The notes under the pieces are model-generated. The model searched no databases. It worked only from the letters and a program-made list of their open reading frames with translations, and was not told where the DNA came from. This document shows positions 32,756 to 44,829 of a stretch of DNA of 64,000 nucleotides, in pieces (position 1 is the first letter of the stretch; the number at the start of each line of letters is the position of its first letter). The DNA lies in the NCBI GenBank assembly GCA_037176885.1, contig JAWWNJ010000027.1, forward strand, positions 1,488,001-1,552,000, read 5' to 3'. Both the position numbers and the translations under genes were made by a program. Origin of the DNA: Favolaschia claudopus (lineage: Eukaryota > Basidiomycota > Agaricomycetes > Agaricales > Mycenaceae).

Positions 32756-32781
32756 TTTCACCCATACAAAGTGCTACAGTA
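32756..32781. repeat. Single right end of a TACTGTA-type MITE
   Basis: TTTCACCCATACAAAGTGCT followed by ACAGTA matches the right terminus of 61968-62449 (TTTCACCCATACACAAGGCT, ACAGTA). The left partner is not visible; the hAT-like insertion at 31666 or a deletion may have removed it. Confidence 0.6.
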
Positions 32782-32995
32782 TCTGCAGATGACCACTGGG
32801 ACTCGGTGATGACAGAAATATCATCACCGATCTCGAAACCGAGTTTTTGAAGGAGAGGCTTGAGTCCCGGGGGGAATTGAGGGTGAGCAGCAATGAAATC
32901 GTCTACCGAGCCACCTATGACAGGGGTGGATGAGGGAGGATTAAGCTGCCTTCGCTTGGAACGTGACCGCTTGGAAGTTGGGAGGTGACATGTCA
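32782..32995 (-). pseudogene. C-terminal fragment of the SAM-like transposon-linked gene family
   Basis: The minus strand encodes SVDDFIAAHPQFPPGLKPLL followed by KLGFEIGDDISVITESQWSSA. This layout (short helix, G-x-GDD, I-x-E-x-W) resembles the C-terminal helical domain of the gene at 55884-60008 (DFCATYYLDEAIATKFAENG). The frame is cut in the Ser-Ala codons by the MITE end at 32781. Family membership is my inference from this pattern. Confidence 0.4.
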
Positions 32996-33004
32996 CCGTC
33001 CCGA

Positions 33005-33195
33005 GAACAATGTCGACGGCAAGGCGGAGTCTCAGCCCAGGTGGGACCTCAAGGCCCGGGGCGTCCAGTCTGCCCGCTCTTCGGAATGGCTGGTTGAAGG
33101 TGGACTCCTTTACAGTGGTGGCAAATAGAAATTGCCGTGGCTTTTTGCCTTTGGCCAAAATCTTGCCGTATACTTCACCAGTGACCCGAAATAGA
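33005..33195. repeat. Inverted copy of gypsy-derived sequence (left arm)
   Basis: This stretch is the reverse complement of about 35229-35420 over nearly its whole length. It includes the AAATTGCCGTGGCTTTTT tract and the codons for the gypsy segment KARGVQSARSSEWLVEGG. The two arms enclose several younger insertions. Confidence 0.75.
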
Positions 33196-33205
33196 GTATA
33201 TACTA

Positions 33206-33390
33206 GGGGTGCTCAATTCTTAGCTCGTCAGCTCGTCTCGTCCAGAAATTAATTACTTCCCTAATGAGCTGATGAGACGCTGATCTCACTCCGCCTGTCG
33301 CTCCACTTCGCGTCATATCCTGATCAATCCATCACCGAATTAATTATTTTGTGGACGAGACGAGCTGACGAGCTGAGAATTGAGCACCCC
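33206..33390. mobile_element. 185-bp MITE, GGGGTGCTCAATTC termini
   Basis: About 50-bp inverted repeats start GGGGTGCTCAATTCTTAGCT. TACTA flanks both ends (33201-33205 and 33391-33395), so the duplication is either TACTA or the CTA trinucleotide. G-rich termini and a possible 3-bp CTA-type duplication suggest PIF/Harbinger, but the longer match leaves this open. Confidence 0.8.
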
Positions 33391-33484
33391 TACTAGAAAC
33401 GAAAACGAAAACGACTATATATAGAATAGCCGATAGATGGCCGGTGGTGCCCGTCGGCAGCAGGTTCAGAAACGAAAATGAAGC

Positions 33485-33921
33485 TAGTGTTGCCGGGAGC
33501 TGAGTTGGAGCTGAACTCGAGTTGATTGCCCATCAGCTCGCTGTCAGCTCGAGTTGACCGGAGCTGGCTCAGAGCTGATACCGGATATGGGAATCTAGTG
33601 TCCCAGGGTTCATCTTTCCACCCGAAGGGGGAGATTTTAGGGGAGAATGGACCAAAATGTTATGTGGAAGGTTTTCCTGAGCTCTCTTCAAGCTCAGACT
33701 GCTTTTTATACGTCGAAAACGGCCAAGAAACGGCCAATACAGAAACTGGGGAGGGAGTGTGATGTCACTCAGTTACACCACCAGAAATGTCACGTCGTCC
33801 GCTTTGGGTGACGAGGGTGGAGTCGAGGCGAGCTGGCATCACCTCGAGGTGCCGCTTTTGGGAAGGGGTCGAGTTGGAGTTGAACTCAGCTCGGAGCTAG
33901 CTCCAGCTTCCGGCAACACTA
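33485..33921. mobile_element. 437-bp hAT MITE, 8-bp TSD AATGAAGC
   Basis: The termini are TAGTGTTGCCGGGAGCTGAG and its complement TCCAGCTTCCGGCAACACTA. AATGAAGC flanks both (33477-33484 and 33922-33929). The ends closely match those of the 1.43-kb element at 56854-58281, so this is probably a deletion derivative of the same family. Confidence 0.95.
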
Positions 33922-34368
33922 AATGAAGCAGTCGGACGGAACAAGTCAAGGTCGGCTCTATGACGCCAAGGGTCACGGTCACGTACATGCTCATGTTGGT
34001 CCCGTCCCGATGCTCGGCTACTACTTAAAAATAACCGAAATTGCCGTTTTTTCCCTCCGCAAATTGAGATGCTCGTGCAACTTAGCTACTGCCGGCAGCC
34101 AACACAAATTAACAGATAAATATAAAATAATAATATTTGTTTACTTTATGTAGTCCATTCTTGTTTCCTATTTACATACCTTTAGTGTTTGTCTATAAGT
34201 ATCATGTTTGCCACGAATCTCATACTTGGGTATCGTAAAAATTTCTATTTTATGATTTTGAAGTGAAGTGATCTTCACTCTTCAATTAAGTGCTAAGTAA
34301 GACACGCCGTGTGCGTGACCTGGTACAGCCACTCGGACGCGTTCGGCAAGCGGCCGATGACACAATAG

Positions 34369-34772
34369 TAGCGCTGTGTAGGAATCAACGTGTTATATAA
34401 CAGGTACTTTATAACACTGTTATTAACATGTAAATTACATTTCTCACAATTGAGGTCCAGAAACACCTGTTATTTATGTGTTAGGAAGGGGCCCCTGCGG
34501 TGCCTTGGACACCACTTTTGCAGCTCAATTTCGCCCTTGGGATGCTGAGAATTGGGGTCAAAAATCACTCTCCTATGCCCGGAAGGCGTCGAAGGCGAAT
34601 CTGAGGCAAATTTTAAGAAAATCAGCTGAAAATCAGGCGGAAAAAAAAAAATCTGGGTGGGCTTACGTCATGTTATAAACCCTGTTATTAACATACCCAT
34701 GTTAAATAACCAGGGGGGTGGTTTGAATCTCACATTTCTCACAGCCAAGATTTTGATTCCAACACAGCGCTA
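34369..34772. mobile_element. 404-bp hAT MITE, 8-bp TSD CACAATAG
   Basis: The termini are TAGCGCTGTGTAGGAATCAA and TTGATTCCAACACAGCGCTA. CACAATAG flanks both (34361-34368 and 34773-34780). Internal segments near the two ends (GTTATTAACATG, CATTTCTCACA) also repeat. No coding capacity. Confidence 0.93.
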
Positions 34773-34949
34773 CACAATAGACCACGTACATTGATATACT
34801 GTGACTGTGACATCAATCCAATCCTCTCGGCTTCTTTGCCCGGTCATTTTCGTTTCTGAATGCTGGCAATTGATGGACTTGATGGCCTGGAAGGCCGCCT
34901 GATCATTATCAGCTAGCCGCGTTTTCGTTTTCGATTTTCGTTCATACCG

Positions 34950-35237
34950 CCCGAAATAAGATGTAGAGATAAATATATGATACCTCTGCTGTACTGCTTA
35001 TACCTCTGTACTGCTTAGAACACTTAGCTATATATTATGCCCTGACAATGCATCAATAACAGGACCACTTTTTTTGCTGAGGATACATTGAGTCTTTCCA
35101 GATATGGCAATAATCAGAAAACTGTCCTGTTATTGATGCATTGTCAGGGCATAATATATAGCTAAGTGTTCTAAGCAGTACAGAGGTATAAGCAGTACAG
35201 AGGTATCATACTATTTATCTCTACATCTTATTTCGGG
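34950..35237. repeat. 288-bp near-perfect palindrome
   Basis: Arms of about 110 bp (34950-35063 and 35120-35237) start CCCGAAATAAGATGTAGAGA and run through the AACACTTAGCTATATATTAT segment, separated by about 55 bp. The termini join directly to the gypsy-derived inverted repeat, sharing the motif GACCCGAAATA with 33183-33193. It could extrude a long hairpin. Confidence 0.85.
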
Positions 35238-35720
35238 TCACTCGGTGAAGTATACGGCAAGATTTTGGCCAAAAAAGCCACGGCAATTTCTATTTGCCAC
35301 CACTGTAAAGGAGTCCACCTTCAACCAGCCATTCCGAAGAGCGGGCAGACTGGACGCCCCGGGCCTTGAGGGTCCCACCTGGGCTGAGACTCCGCCTTGC
35401 CGTCGACATTGTTCTCGGGACCACCTTCAACCAGCCATTCCGAAGAGCGGGCAGACTGGACGCCCCGGGCCTTGAGGAGTTCCTTGGCAGTCAAGTCGAT
35501 GGGCTCCTCAAGGTCAGGTTCCCCGGCCACGGCGCATCACAGATGTCGCGCAGGAGGGGAGCCTCAGGGCCAGTGATAACCAGGGCTTCAGTGGCCCGAA
35601 CGTGGAACAGCTCGGGTCGAAGCAGGGTAACGTCCTGGTTATCATCCTGCACTCCATGGTCCGGTCTCCGAGAAAGCGTTGTTTTCAGGCAACCGACCCG
35701 CCGTGAGCCGTGACCGTTGC
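35229..35720 (-). pseudogene. Ty3/gypsy pol fragment, RNase H-integrase linker, with internal duplication
   Basis: Minus-strand frames encode [40 protein letters not shown] and [20 protein letters not shown], the same linker as residues about 765-845 of the intact chromovirus Pol at 52150-52400. The stretch ACCTTCAACCAGCCATTCCG with its flank occurs twice (35318-35365 and 35421-35478). Reading frames are broken. This is a dead relic of the same family. Confidence 0.8.
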
Positions 35721-36052
35721 CAAAGGAGGCAACCATCTCGCTCAGAAAACTTGGGAAGAAGTCATCAGCATTGTCGAATTCACTACAATTTCGAGGGATG
35801 CCGGCTAATAAGCAGCACACAAGGTAAGCACAGACTCAACTGTGTATGTTCCGACCACCTCAAAAGAGAGGCAACACAACCGACCCCACCGTTACCGTGA
35901 CGGTTGCTCCAGCCTCCCATACAGGGAGGTACAGTAGTTGTTCACAAACGTTCACACACCTCATCCGTTGTTGTTCCCGCCTCGTTGCCGATATTCGTTC
36001 CGGCATTTGCAAACGCAATGCCCACGGCAAAGTCGTACTGCCAAGTGGTTTA

Positions 36053-36300
36053 TATGGTGGGGGACGTGACTTCGTGACAAACTTTTACGGTGAACATTGT
36101 GACGCTAATAACTCGTGTGACAGTCACCCAAATTTCTTGATATTGCATAAATGGCTTCCGTTTGAAGAGTAGAAGAGATTGTATGGAGCAGATTTACTCC
36201 CCATTGACTTTCGTGATTTTGACCACAAATTTGGCCATCCTAAAGGCGAAATTGATCCGAAATGGCTCTGCCGGGGGCAATTTGATGGCCCATCAATACC
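36053..36300. repeat. 248-bp repeat, inverted partner at 47912-48159
   Basis: From TATGGTGGGGGACGTGACTT to TTTGATGGCCCATCAAT this matches the reverse complement of 47912-48159 with roughly one difference in six bases. Both copies start at a TA and face each other. They may be the termini of one 12.1-kb element or two separate elements of a family. Confidence 0.7.
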
Positions 36301-36477
36301 CAATACGCCCCCACAAGAGTAGTGATTTGAGTATTGGGTCCAAAACAAACTTATAAGAGCTACTGGAAATCTCAAAAGCTCTCCCAAGTTTTGGCCGGAT
36401 ACTCATGGGCAGTGGTCAGATACTGATACTGATATTGAGCGGAGTTTGAAATCCGGCCCGCTGGTCCGCTGTCGCAC

Positions 36478-39400
36478 GTGAGATCCTCGGAGAGCTCTTC
36501 TCCTTCCCATTTCGACGCTCTTCTTCTCATCATCGTACTCTGCCGTCACGTCGCGTCGCCGCGACGCGTCCGTTGGTGGTTAATGAATACTGTATCATCA
36601 CTTAATCTCAACCATGAAAACCAAGCAAGGGAAGAGTTGGAAGTTGTACGAGGGCGGACAAATGAAAGAGATATTTCTGAAGAAGACTTGAATTCTCGGT
36701 GCGTCCTTTTCTTTTTTGCGCTTGTTATCCTGCTAACAACTTTTCATCCTTCAACTCAGCAACTCCACAGCCCGATATCAACAGCTGTGAAGCGTGGGCC
36801 CGGAAGACCCAAGGGGTCCTCGGAACAAGACTTCACGAGCAAAATCTGTCGACCCAGACGAGCCGCCAAAGCGCCGGGGCCGCCCTCCCGGAACTGGACA
36901 TCTGCAAAAAGAGCGTGCCGCATCGTTGGCCGCGGGTATTCCGATTGAAGAGCCGAAGCCCAAGGGCCCGATTGGCCGTCCTCGGAAACAACCAGCACCT
37001 CAGCCAGTAACAGTTAATCTCGGGCGGCGGGTGCGGAATTAATGCACATTCACTGCCTAACCTTTACTTATCATAATTACAGACAGTTCCCGGCATTCCG
37101 GCTGTAATTCGCTCACGAAATACAGACGCTGTCGCTACACAGAATCCTTTGAATTTACACCCCATATTTCTTTCTTCCTCTGCGAGTGGTCCACCTTCCA
37201 ACTCAAACCCAACAACAATCACCAGCAGTCATACTGTGCCGCCTGTTTCAGTCTCGTCTATCCATTCCCACCCCAGAGAGCTCTCCAAATGTTGTCGTCT
37301 CTGCCGATGACGACGATCCTCGAGACTACGGGAATTTCATCAATGACGGCACCGGTGCTGAAGATGAGGAAGACGGAGACAATGATGGCGATGAGCCCGA
37401 CCCGGCTAATCCTCCGCTCGTCACAGCTAACCCACGCCGAACCGCCTGTCCGCTTCCCCGCTGGCTACAGCAGCAATTTCAGAAACGGGTGAAAGAGGCA
37501 AATGATCGCAAGGATGATGGTCTCCCGCCTCTCTATCGTGACCAGAAAACATTTTGGTTTCCGCGGGAAGATCCCTACTTCTCATTCACCTCTGCGGCCA
37601 TTGACAGCGGTACTCTCGCTCCCCACGATCTATTCCACGCGCAATTCTTTTTGTGGGACCCAGCGCGCTAGTTCCAATTCCTTGCCCCAAATGTCGCAAA
37701 CTCGGCTCTATCGCCATGCGTGCATTGATCGTCCGCGCCGCTGCATAGATCTGGACCGCACATTCTACCTCATTGGTTATAGATATCGCTGCCCTCAATG
37801 TGTTCACACCCGAGTCTAACCTGAACACCATAACATACCGCAGCTGGGACTCACGCATCCTCCAAAAACTCCCTCGGGCTCTTGCCAATTCATTCCCCGC
37901 CCTTCTGACCTACCGCAGCGGAGATTTCAGACAGCGTATTCATGTTCATGCGCTCCTGCTTCCAAAGTGGGATGGGTTCGAACAGTTTTCGGACGCACTA
38001 CGGTGTTCGGCATATTGAAACCTATGACAAACTGCAGCTCTCTTATCTTTCCACGCTTGCGCACGGGACATCGGTACATAATTGGCTCGGTAAAAAATTC
38101 AAGAGTTTTCGTCCTTTCGATGACAAGTCGTCGGAAGGATATCACGGCTTTGCTCCGAGCTCCGCAATGGCTACGGGACTTGTTTGACAAGTTCATCGAG
38201 CTTCATGCTCATGACTTTGACCAAGCAATGTCACTACTCTCGGGCTATATTAATGCCATAGATCACAGTGTTTTAAGGTGCGCTCAATTATCACTATCTA
38301 ATGCACACATAATAATCTCATTTCTTTGCAGCTTGCGAAGCATATTGCTAATGCGAAGCATATTGCTAAAGTCAATGGAGAGCAAGTCTTTGTTGCGCTT
38401 TTGACTGTGACCAATGAGAAACGGCGAGATACGAGTCTGGCAATCTTGTTGCGACTAAATCTCATTCGCAGTTTGAGCTTGCACTCCATCGCATGCGTGA
38501 GTCGTTGGTGCGCTATGGACATGACCAACCCGGCCATTTTCTACACCGATAATATGTCGGACAAGGACTTTCTTGAGCGCTGCTTCCCATCTCTGTGCGA
38601 TGCCGTCGTCGCGGTGGAGAAATATGCTCATCTGGAAGCTCTTGATGTTCCTCCGCACGTCAACATTCCAGATTACGGACGATGCTCATCGGATGGACGA
38701 GATGATGCGTAGTATTATCCACGATCTTCCGGACGAGACTGCGGACAAACAACTCACTTGTCGTCTTCGTGGACTCTGAATGGAATGTCGAAACCTCAGA
38801 CCGTGGTTATGTTACCGGACGAGGCGCAACTGCAATTCTGCAAATTGCCTATAAGGATCAAATCTATATTCTTCAGGTGCATAATTTATTTACCTCCGCG
38901 ATTCAATGTCATTGAATTCGCCCATAGATTGGGTCAGATGCTTGCCGGAGGGCGGATTTCGCCTGTCCTTAAACAGCTTCTCACGCAACCCCCGTATCCT
39001 CAAAGTTGGCCGAGCAGTTAGCGCGGATCTCAAATACCTTCAACAAACCTGCAACTCCGCTGAGCCATTTGTTGGCGCTGTTGACTTAGCGCATCTCGCC
39101 AAGGAACGACTCATCATCTCGTCTGCTAAAATTGGGCTAGTCGATCTCTGCGCAAAGATTCTCGGGAAACGGCTCAACAAGAATGTGTCAGAGCGTGTTA
39201 GCACCGCCTGGGATTGCGATGCGTTGTCTGACACGCAAATCCGATATGCAGCCCTGGATGTTTATGCATGTCTCTGCGTCTATGAAGCCCTTGTCCAAAT
39301 CCCTCTCCCCACACCTCTCCCTGATCCAATCCCTCTCGGTACTTCAATTCTGCTTCTGAATGACGATCGTACACGCGTCATTGCCCGCGGCGTTGTAAAG

Positions 39401-41577
39401 GCGCTCGAGGGTCGATTCGCAAACCGGTCACTGACAAAAACTCAATGTCTGGTTACCGTTAACGAGACGGTCATTCCTGGTGCAATAATCAAACTTGGAC
39501 CGCAACGCCAGTCACTTGGTGACTTTGGGGCGACTCCGTTTGACATTCCATGTCGTCGTAATCATTTGCGTCTCGCTCCCACTTCAAATCTTCCAACCTT
39601 CCCGCCACCGCCCCTCCGCTGCCTCCGAAACAAACTCCAGCTCTTGATTTACCCGAGGACACGTCTAACGACTCTTCAAACGGGTCAAGCGAAGGTATTG
39701 GAACCCTTATCCTTCACGGCTTGGATTTCGCAACCCGTCAGCGAGACGCCTCTCAATCTCCAGAATTTTGCGCGGGATCAGGAAAGCGAAAAGCAAGGGG
39801 AGATTATCCTTGGGGAGGTCATCTGCTGGCAAGTTTGGAACGCATACATCCGCAGCCGAGTGTTGAAAGACACTTGGCACGTCTTCGACATGTTCTATAG
39901 TCTCCGTTCTCCACGGGCTGCGAGTCGAATTCGCGATGGCTCTTCGGGACGCCATTTTCATACCTGATCAAAGCGACAAGGCCAAGATTGTGGCTTGGGG
40001 CCAAAAGCAAAACCCTCCCCGTAGCTGGAACGACATGGTTCGCAAATCCTCTCGGTGGCTCTGGCGTATTTGCCGACGTATAATCCCTCCGCCCGAAGAG
40101 CTCCATCCCTTGGTCACCGAAGTTTTCCGTGTGTTCGGTTCATTGAAAGATGCAACAACAGGTCTACCTCTATTCAATGCAGCAGCTTGGGCCGTCGCTA
40201 AGAATATTCTCGACCTCATACGGCGCGGCTTCATATCCGACCCGCCGGGAATTCCGCTATATGTGGCAATAGGCGTCGACCCAAAAACTAAATTACCCGT
40301 CTATCATTGCCGTCGAGGAACAAATGCTACGGAGGGCGGGGTACACAGTCATCTTCGGTCTCGCATGCCTACCTCCGGCGTGTCTATCCGGCATAGCAAA
40401 CGCATGCTTGAAGGATTTTATTCTACGGCACAATTTGCTCGTGTGTTATATCATTTTCCCCTGGTAGTATAATTCTTGCTAACTTCGTAATAGGTTGGAA
40501 CCTTCAACGGGCACTACAGCATCTGGATGACCAACGAGATTCAAGAACTCACCTTGTCCTTAGAAGATATCTTGATTACGCCATCTACCAATGTCGGGTG
40601 GGTCAACGGAAATCTCTACCAGCCCACCAACGAGGTCTCTGGTGTTCTTCCCATCCCCCGAAGATGTTCGTATCAAATCTGGAATGGCTCCATTTGAACC
40701 ATCTCTCGATCCCAAACAGCCACATCGCCATCTTGCATCACTGCAGGGCACTCGCAAGGCGGTTCTCAGTATTTCTAACGACGCCGAAAGGGATTTATTC
40801 AAATCTCTCATGTCAACTATCGGCTTTGCTTCTGACGCTGCAGCGGCCAAATTTTTGCGGGCTTGGAATGCCGAGCCGATGCATGCAAAGATATATACTA
40901 CAAAGTGAGGCTTCGTTCCATACTCTACACCTACATGGCTCTGATAATCCTTTCCTAGCTGATTGAACACCTCAAGGCGTACCTCAATGGCGACTGGAAG
41001 AAATTCTCAAATGTCATTCAGACACGAGCAAACGACTGCCGATGCCCGGAAACCAATCATGCAGCAGATTCACCATTCTGACCGCATGAACAGGTTCCAC
41101 ACGTCCCGCAAGCTTCAATGCAAATTCACCACGCACCCAGCGGTATGCTTGATTTGCCCATCACTGAACCTTCCCCCGTTCCGACTCATTCAATGGTTTC
41201 CTACACTGGACTCGCAAGCGGAACGGCATCGTCAGCAGCGATTGCAGCTACCGAATTTGCTGCTGGGCCAAAGTTCACAATCAGTTGAACCAGATCAAAC
41301 TTTGCGCCAACTAGCAAAGCGTCGAATCGACGCCGTGATCGAAAATACGCAACCAGCGCGTCCAGCCAAAAAGGCTCGCCAGACGCGCTCGTGTCGTAAA
41401 TGCGGCCGAGCTAGTCCTAAGGTCGACGGTGCCAATGGCTGCTCAGGTGCGAAGGAGGTCAGACTCTGCAAGAACGCTTGCAGGGGATTGCGGCGAGAAA
41501 GGATGTCGCGGGCGGAACCCCAAAAGTCCGAATGTTGTTTGTCGGGAAGCGAGATGGGAATGAATCTTCTTAATTAG
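36478..41577 (+). pseudogene. DDE-like transposase with AT-hooks and embedded DEDDy 3'-5' exonuclease
   Basis: A decayed plus-strand gene can be followed through several frameshifts. In order it has: AT-hook motifs (GPGRPKGS, RRGRPPGT, IGRPRKQ; 36790-36995); an acidic stretch (37350-37410); a Cys-containing domain (CIDLDRTFYLIGYRYRCPQC; TYRSWDSRILQKLPRAL; about 37420-38000); and AIDHS (Asp at 38261) and FYTDNMSDKDFLE (Asp at 38548). A 3'-5' exonuclease of the RNase D/WRN type follows (VDSEWNVE at about 38765, GRAVSADLKYL at about 39007, RYAALDVYA at about 39242), then ALRDAIFIPDQ and TNATEGGVHSHLRSR (Glu at 40331). A C-terminal Cys cluster (CRKCGRAS, CSGAKEVRLC; 41390-41540) ends it. The DDE reading of the Asp-Asp-Glu motifs is my inference. 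Reading-frame breaks near 37670, 37715, 37815, 37925, 38160, 38430 and 38540 make this copy non-functional. Confidence 0.65.
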
Positions 41578-42499
41578 ATCTTAATTCTTAATCGCTACGT
41601 CTTCGCTAGTTGTAATGTATCGTCGATTTAAAATATAGCTGTTATTGGTTTGTTCATCGAGCATCGAGCATAGAGCACATTTGTGGGAGATCAATATTCA
41701 AATCTGCGTGCATACATTGATGGTAGATGGTCGTAAGAGTCGCAGATTAGAGAAACAGAAACCAAGCTATGTAGGCCGGCAGCGGTGACAGTAGATCGGC
41801 AAGAGCAGCGGAGAAAAAGAGACGTCGTCAGCGGAAGTGTTGGGGCGGGATGTAGTTTGGAAGGGGGGTTGGTACGTCGAGTGGCGAGGCCGGTCAGCGC
41901 CGTGATACATGTATGCTGAGGTAAAGAGGAGCCGCTATTCATTGACAGCCAGACTGACTTGCTGCACAGAACGATATCGAGCGCGCTGGAGAAATATATA
42001 AGTGGAAGTGATATAAACAGAACTCAAAAACACACGCACCTCATACATCCCATGTCAAGTACCCAGTAATGTATCTCCCTCCATTCGCTGAGCTCCCGAA
42101 GCAAAAAGATCGCGTTGAATTAGACGAGCGATTCGTCCACAGACTCCGAGAAGTTCAAAGCAAATTCAAGCCAAGATTTTCAGCCCAATAGAGGGGCATT
42201 ACATTCGTTGACAGATTGGGCTTTCCTTGTATCCGGTGTGGACGACGCCGTCGATCGAGTGAGTGCGAGAAGAGAGAGCAGCTACGCGTCACTGTGCTGA
42301 CGGCGTGTGGGAAACGTTTGATGGGATTTGAAACTCCGGTCAGTATCCCACCTTTTTCTCCAGCGTATTCTCTAGCTCTTCTAAATTGCTAGGAGGGCTT
42401 CAAAACAAATCATTAATAGTCTAGAGGCTACCTCTTTTATATTTCAGAGGTTCTGGAGATCAAGTAAGTATATACAACGCTTTATTTCAGTATCTGCTC
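41578..42499. other. No gene recognised
   Basis: AT-rich flank of the preceding pseudogene followed by unremarkable sequence. I find no inverted repeat ends and no plausible frame. Confidence 0.4.
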
Positions 42500-43013
42500 T
42501 TGACGTGCGCGGTGTTCTCCGAGCCGGCAACACTTTCCCGTCGATGTCCGAAATCCGAGAAAGTTGCCGAAAATCTCCGAAACTCGTGCATTATTCGCGT
42601 TTCTTTATTTTCTTTATTTTTTTATTTTTGTCCACCGCCTTCAGTATCGGGCCCAAGTTTTACCTCAACGGTACTTCCCACCCTTGAAAACCTGTTTCTC
42701 CCGGCAAAAATTTGGCCATTTCCCATCAAAAAGTTCCCACGGTCCAAAATTTTGGAAAACACCCACTCTTGGGTATTTCGAGTTGATCTGGCCAGGTTTC
42801 AGGTCAAAATTCCAAAAATTCCCGGTCTGACATGCAAGTCACGTCCCCCCACCATACGTCCCCGCATAGCATCCCCGGTCCCAATCTGCGTGCTCGTATC
42901 CGAGAACCCGAGAATATCACCAGCCAATCCCACGTCGATTCCGCTTCCTCATCGTCGTTCGCTGCTCCACGTCCTATTCCCATTGAGCCTCGTGTTGCTC
43001 ATGCTCCCGCTCC
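42500..43013. other. Open frames without family signature
   Basis: A 184-codon plus-strand frame overlaps a MITE and is rich in Pro, Ser, Phe and Lys with no recognisable motif. The base composition is that of non-coding sequence with low stop density. I do not call a gene here. Confidence 0.3.
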
Positions 43014-43151
43014 TACACTGGCGGCGGCATCTGATGCCACCACCCAAAAAATGATGTGGCGCCAATCGACATCATTTCCATCAAGATTCAAGGGTTCCAA
43101 ATGGGCAATTCTATTTTTAGGGTGGTGGCATCAGATGCCGCCGCCAGTGTA
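43014..43151. mobile_element. 138-bp MITE, third copy of the CAGTGGCGGCGCC family
   Basis: The ends read TACACTGGCGGCGGCATCTG inward, with TA borders. The interior is similar to 591-721. Small matched changes in both arms (CACTGG with CCAGTG) preserve pairing. Confidence 0.88.
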
Positions 43152-43745
43152 CCCCCAGCCATCATACCATCCAAGTCATCCACCACACCCATGACGCTTC
43201 CACCGACGTCACTCGATTCGTATCGTGCTCCCTATTACGTCTCCATCTCAGATTCCCGCCTACGCCCCGCCCAAGTCTAGAAATTATGGCTTGCCTCCAT
43301 CCATTCCATCGCGTTCAAAGCATCATCATCGACGATTCCTTCTACCACGCATCCAGCTTTATCCATTGCTACACCCTCCGACTTTCGATTCATCTCATTT
43401 GACTCCACCGTTGGACAATTTTGTCCTTGCTCCCGAACGTTTAGCAGTCTTACCCTCTGAACTACACACTCGCATTCTTGCAGCCGCTGCCGATCCATTC
43501 CTTGTTCATCCCACCATTGTGTCGTCGTCGGTTCATTTGCGCAACAGTTGATTGTATTCCCACTTCCCTCTCCGTTCACATTTCAGTTGGCATCGCTCTT
43601 CTCCATCGCCACTCTTCACTCTCTATTCCATCTCCCGATACTGTTCCTCTGCTCGTTTTCACCGCTGCAAGTGACTGAGGACAGTCACATTTTCAGTTGG
43701 GACAGGAGATGACGTGCATGCTGCCGCGCTGATTGCGTACCTGGT

Positions 43746-44581
43746 TACAGTGCCGGACACGCAAAGTCGACAACTTTGATCTTTCATTTATGGAAGGTGT
43801 GACACATGCCCAGAGCGGCTGGTTTTCTGTGTAAACATCTTGTTATAGACCCAAACAACGGTTTTGCATGAGCCGATTTCTCCAAAACTCAAAATCAAAA
43901 AAAATTGACCCCAAAATTTTGGCCGAACCGAGATTTCATGGGAAAATTACGAAAACATAGCGCAATCGACTCCGTGAATCGTGGTTCTGTCCCTGATAAC
44001 ATCAAAGCAATTTCACGAGCGGAGGAAGCAGTCAACATTCCGGCCGAGAAATTGGACGGAAGGCCCGCGGATGTTGTCTCGATATCGGGGTGTAGGGACG
44101 ACCAGACGAGCGCGGATACGTTTGCGGAGCGAATTAGCAGCCGACCGCAGTTCGGGCCGTTTTTGGGCACAAATTCCTTGGGAAACATCGCCGCTATTTG
44201 GACAACTTACATCATGTTGATCAATTCTATCACAGACCATGTCAACATGCTTGCCGATCACCATGCCGTGCCGCTGCCGTGGGTTGGTGCCCACTGCTGA
44301 GAATTTGCACGGATTACCGCTCAGATTGTAGTCCGTCACCCTTCCACTTACACCTGGCAAGGATCAGTAATTTTGCGCTCGGAGCTCAAAAGGGGTACAC
44401 ACAGTTTCGATCTTTGACCTCACAAAATTTGGCCACAGCCAAAATGTCGCGGGAAAAAACTTCGGAGGTGGTTTTTTGAGCTTGTCAGGGGTCGGCGAAT
44501 CCGAATCTGAAGTCAGATTTATCCCCAAAATTCCCGTTCGCCGGCAATCAACATTGTCGACTTTGCGTGTCCGGCACTGTA
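43746..44581. mobile_element. 836-bp TA element, TACAGTGCCGGACACGC termini
   Basis: A 28-bp perfect inverted repeat (TACAGTGCCGGACACGCAAA then GTCGACAA) forms both ends with TA borders. About 200 bp inside the left end recurs at 61379-61590. It has no recognisable transposase; internal frames are short. Confidence 0.88.
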
Positions 44582-44829
44582 TATCTGATCGTTGTTCGTT
44601 TCACTGCCCTCTTTCCATATGGTTCACGACCTGACTCATTTGTCACATGTGATTCTAGTATCTGACTTATAGCCTGTACCTCACATGTGATTTCGTAGCT
44701 AGTTTATATTCTGTGCCCTTACTTAGACACATTGCACGACTTTCCTTTCCCCCTTCGTCGCTGTCCCCTCGTCGTTCTGTAGGCCCTCGTCGCTGCCTCA
44801 GACCCCGCACCTGCTCTGGAGCTTTGCCT

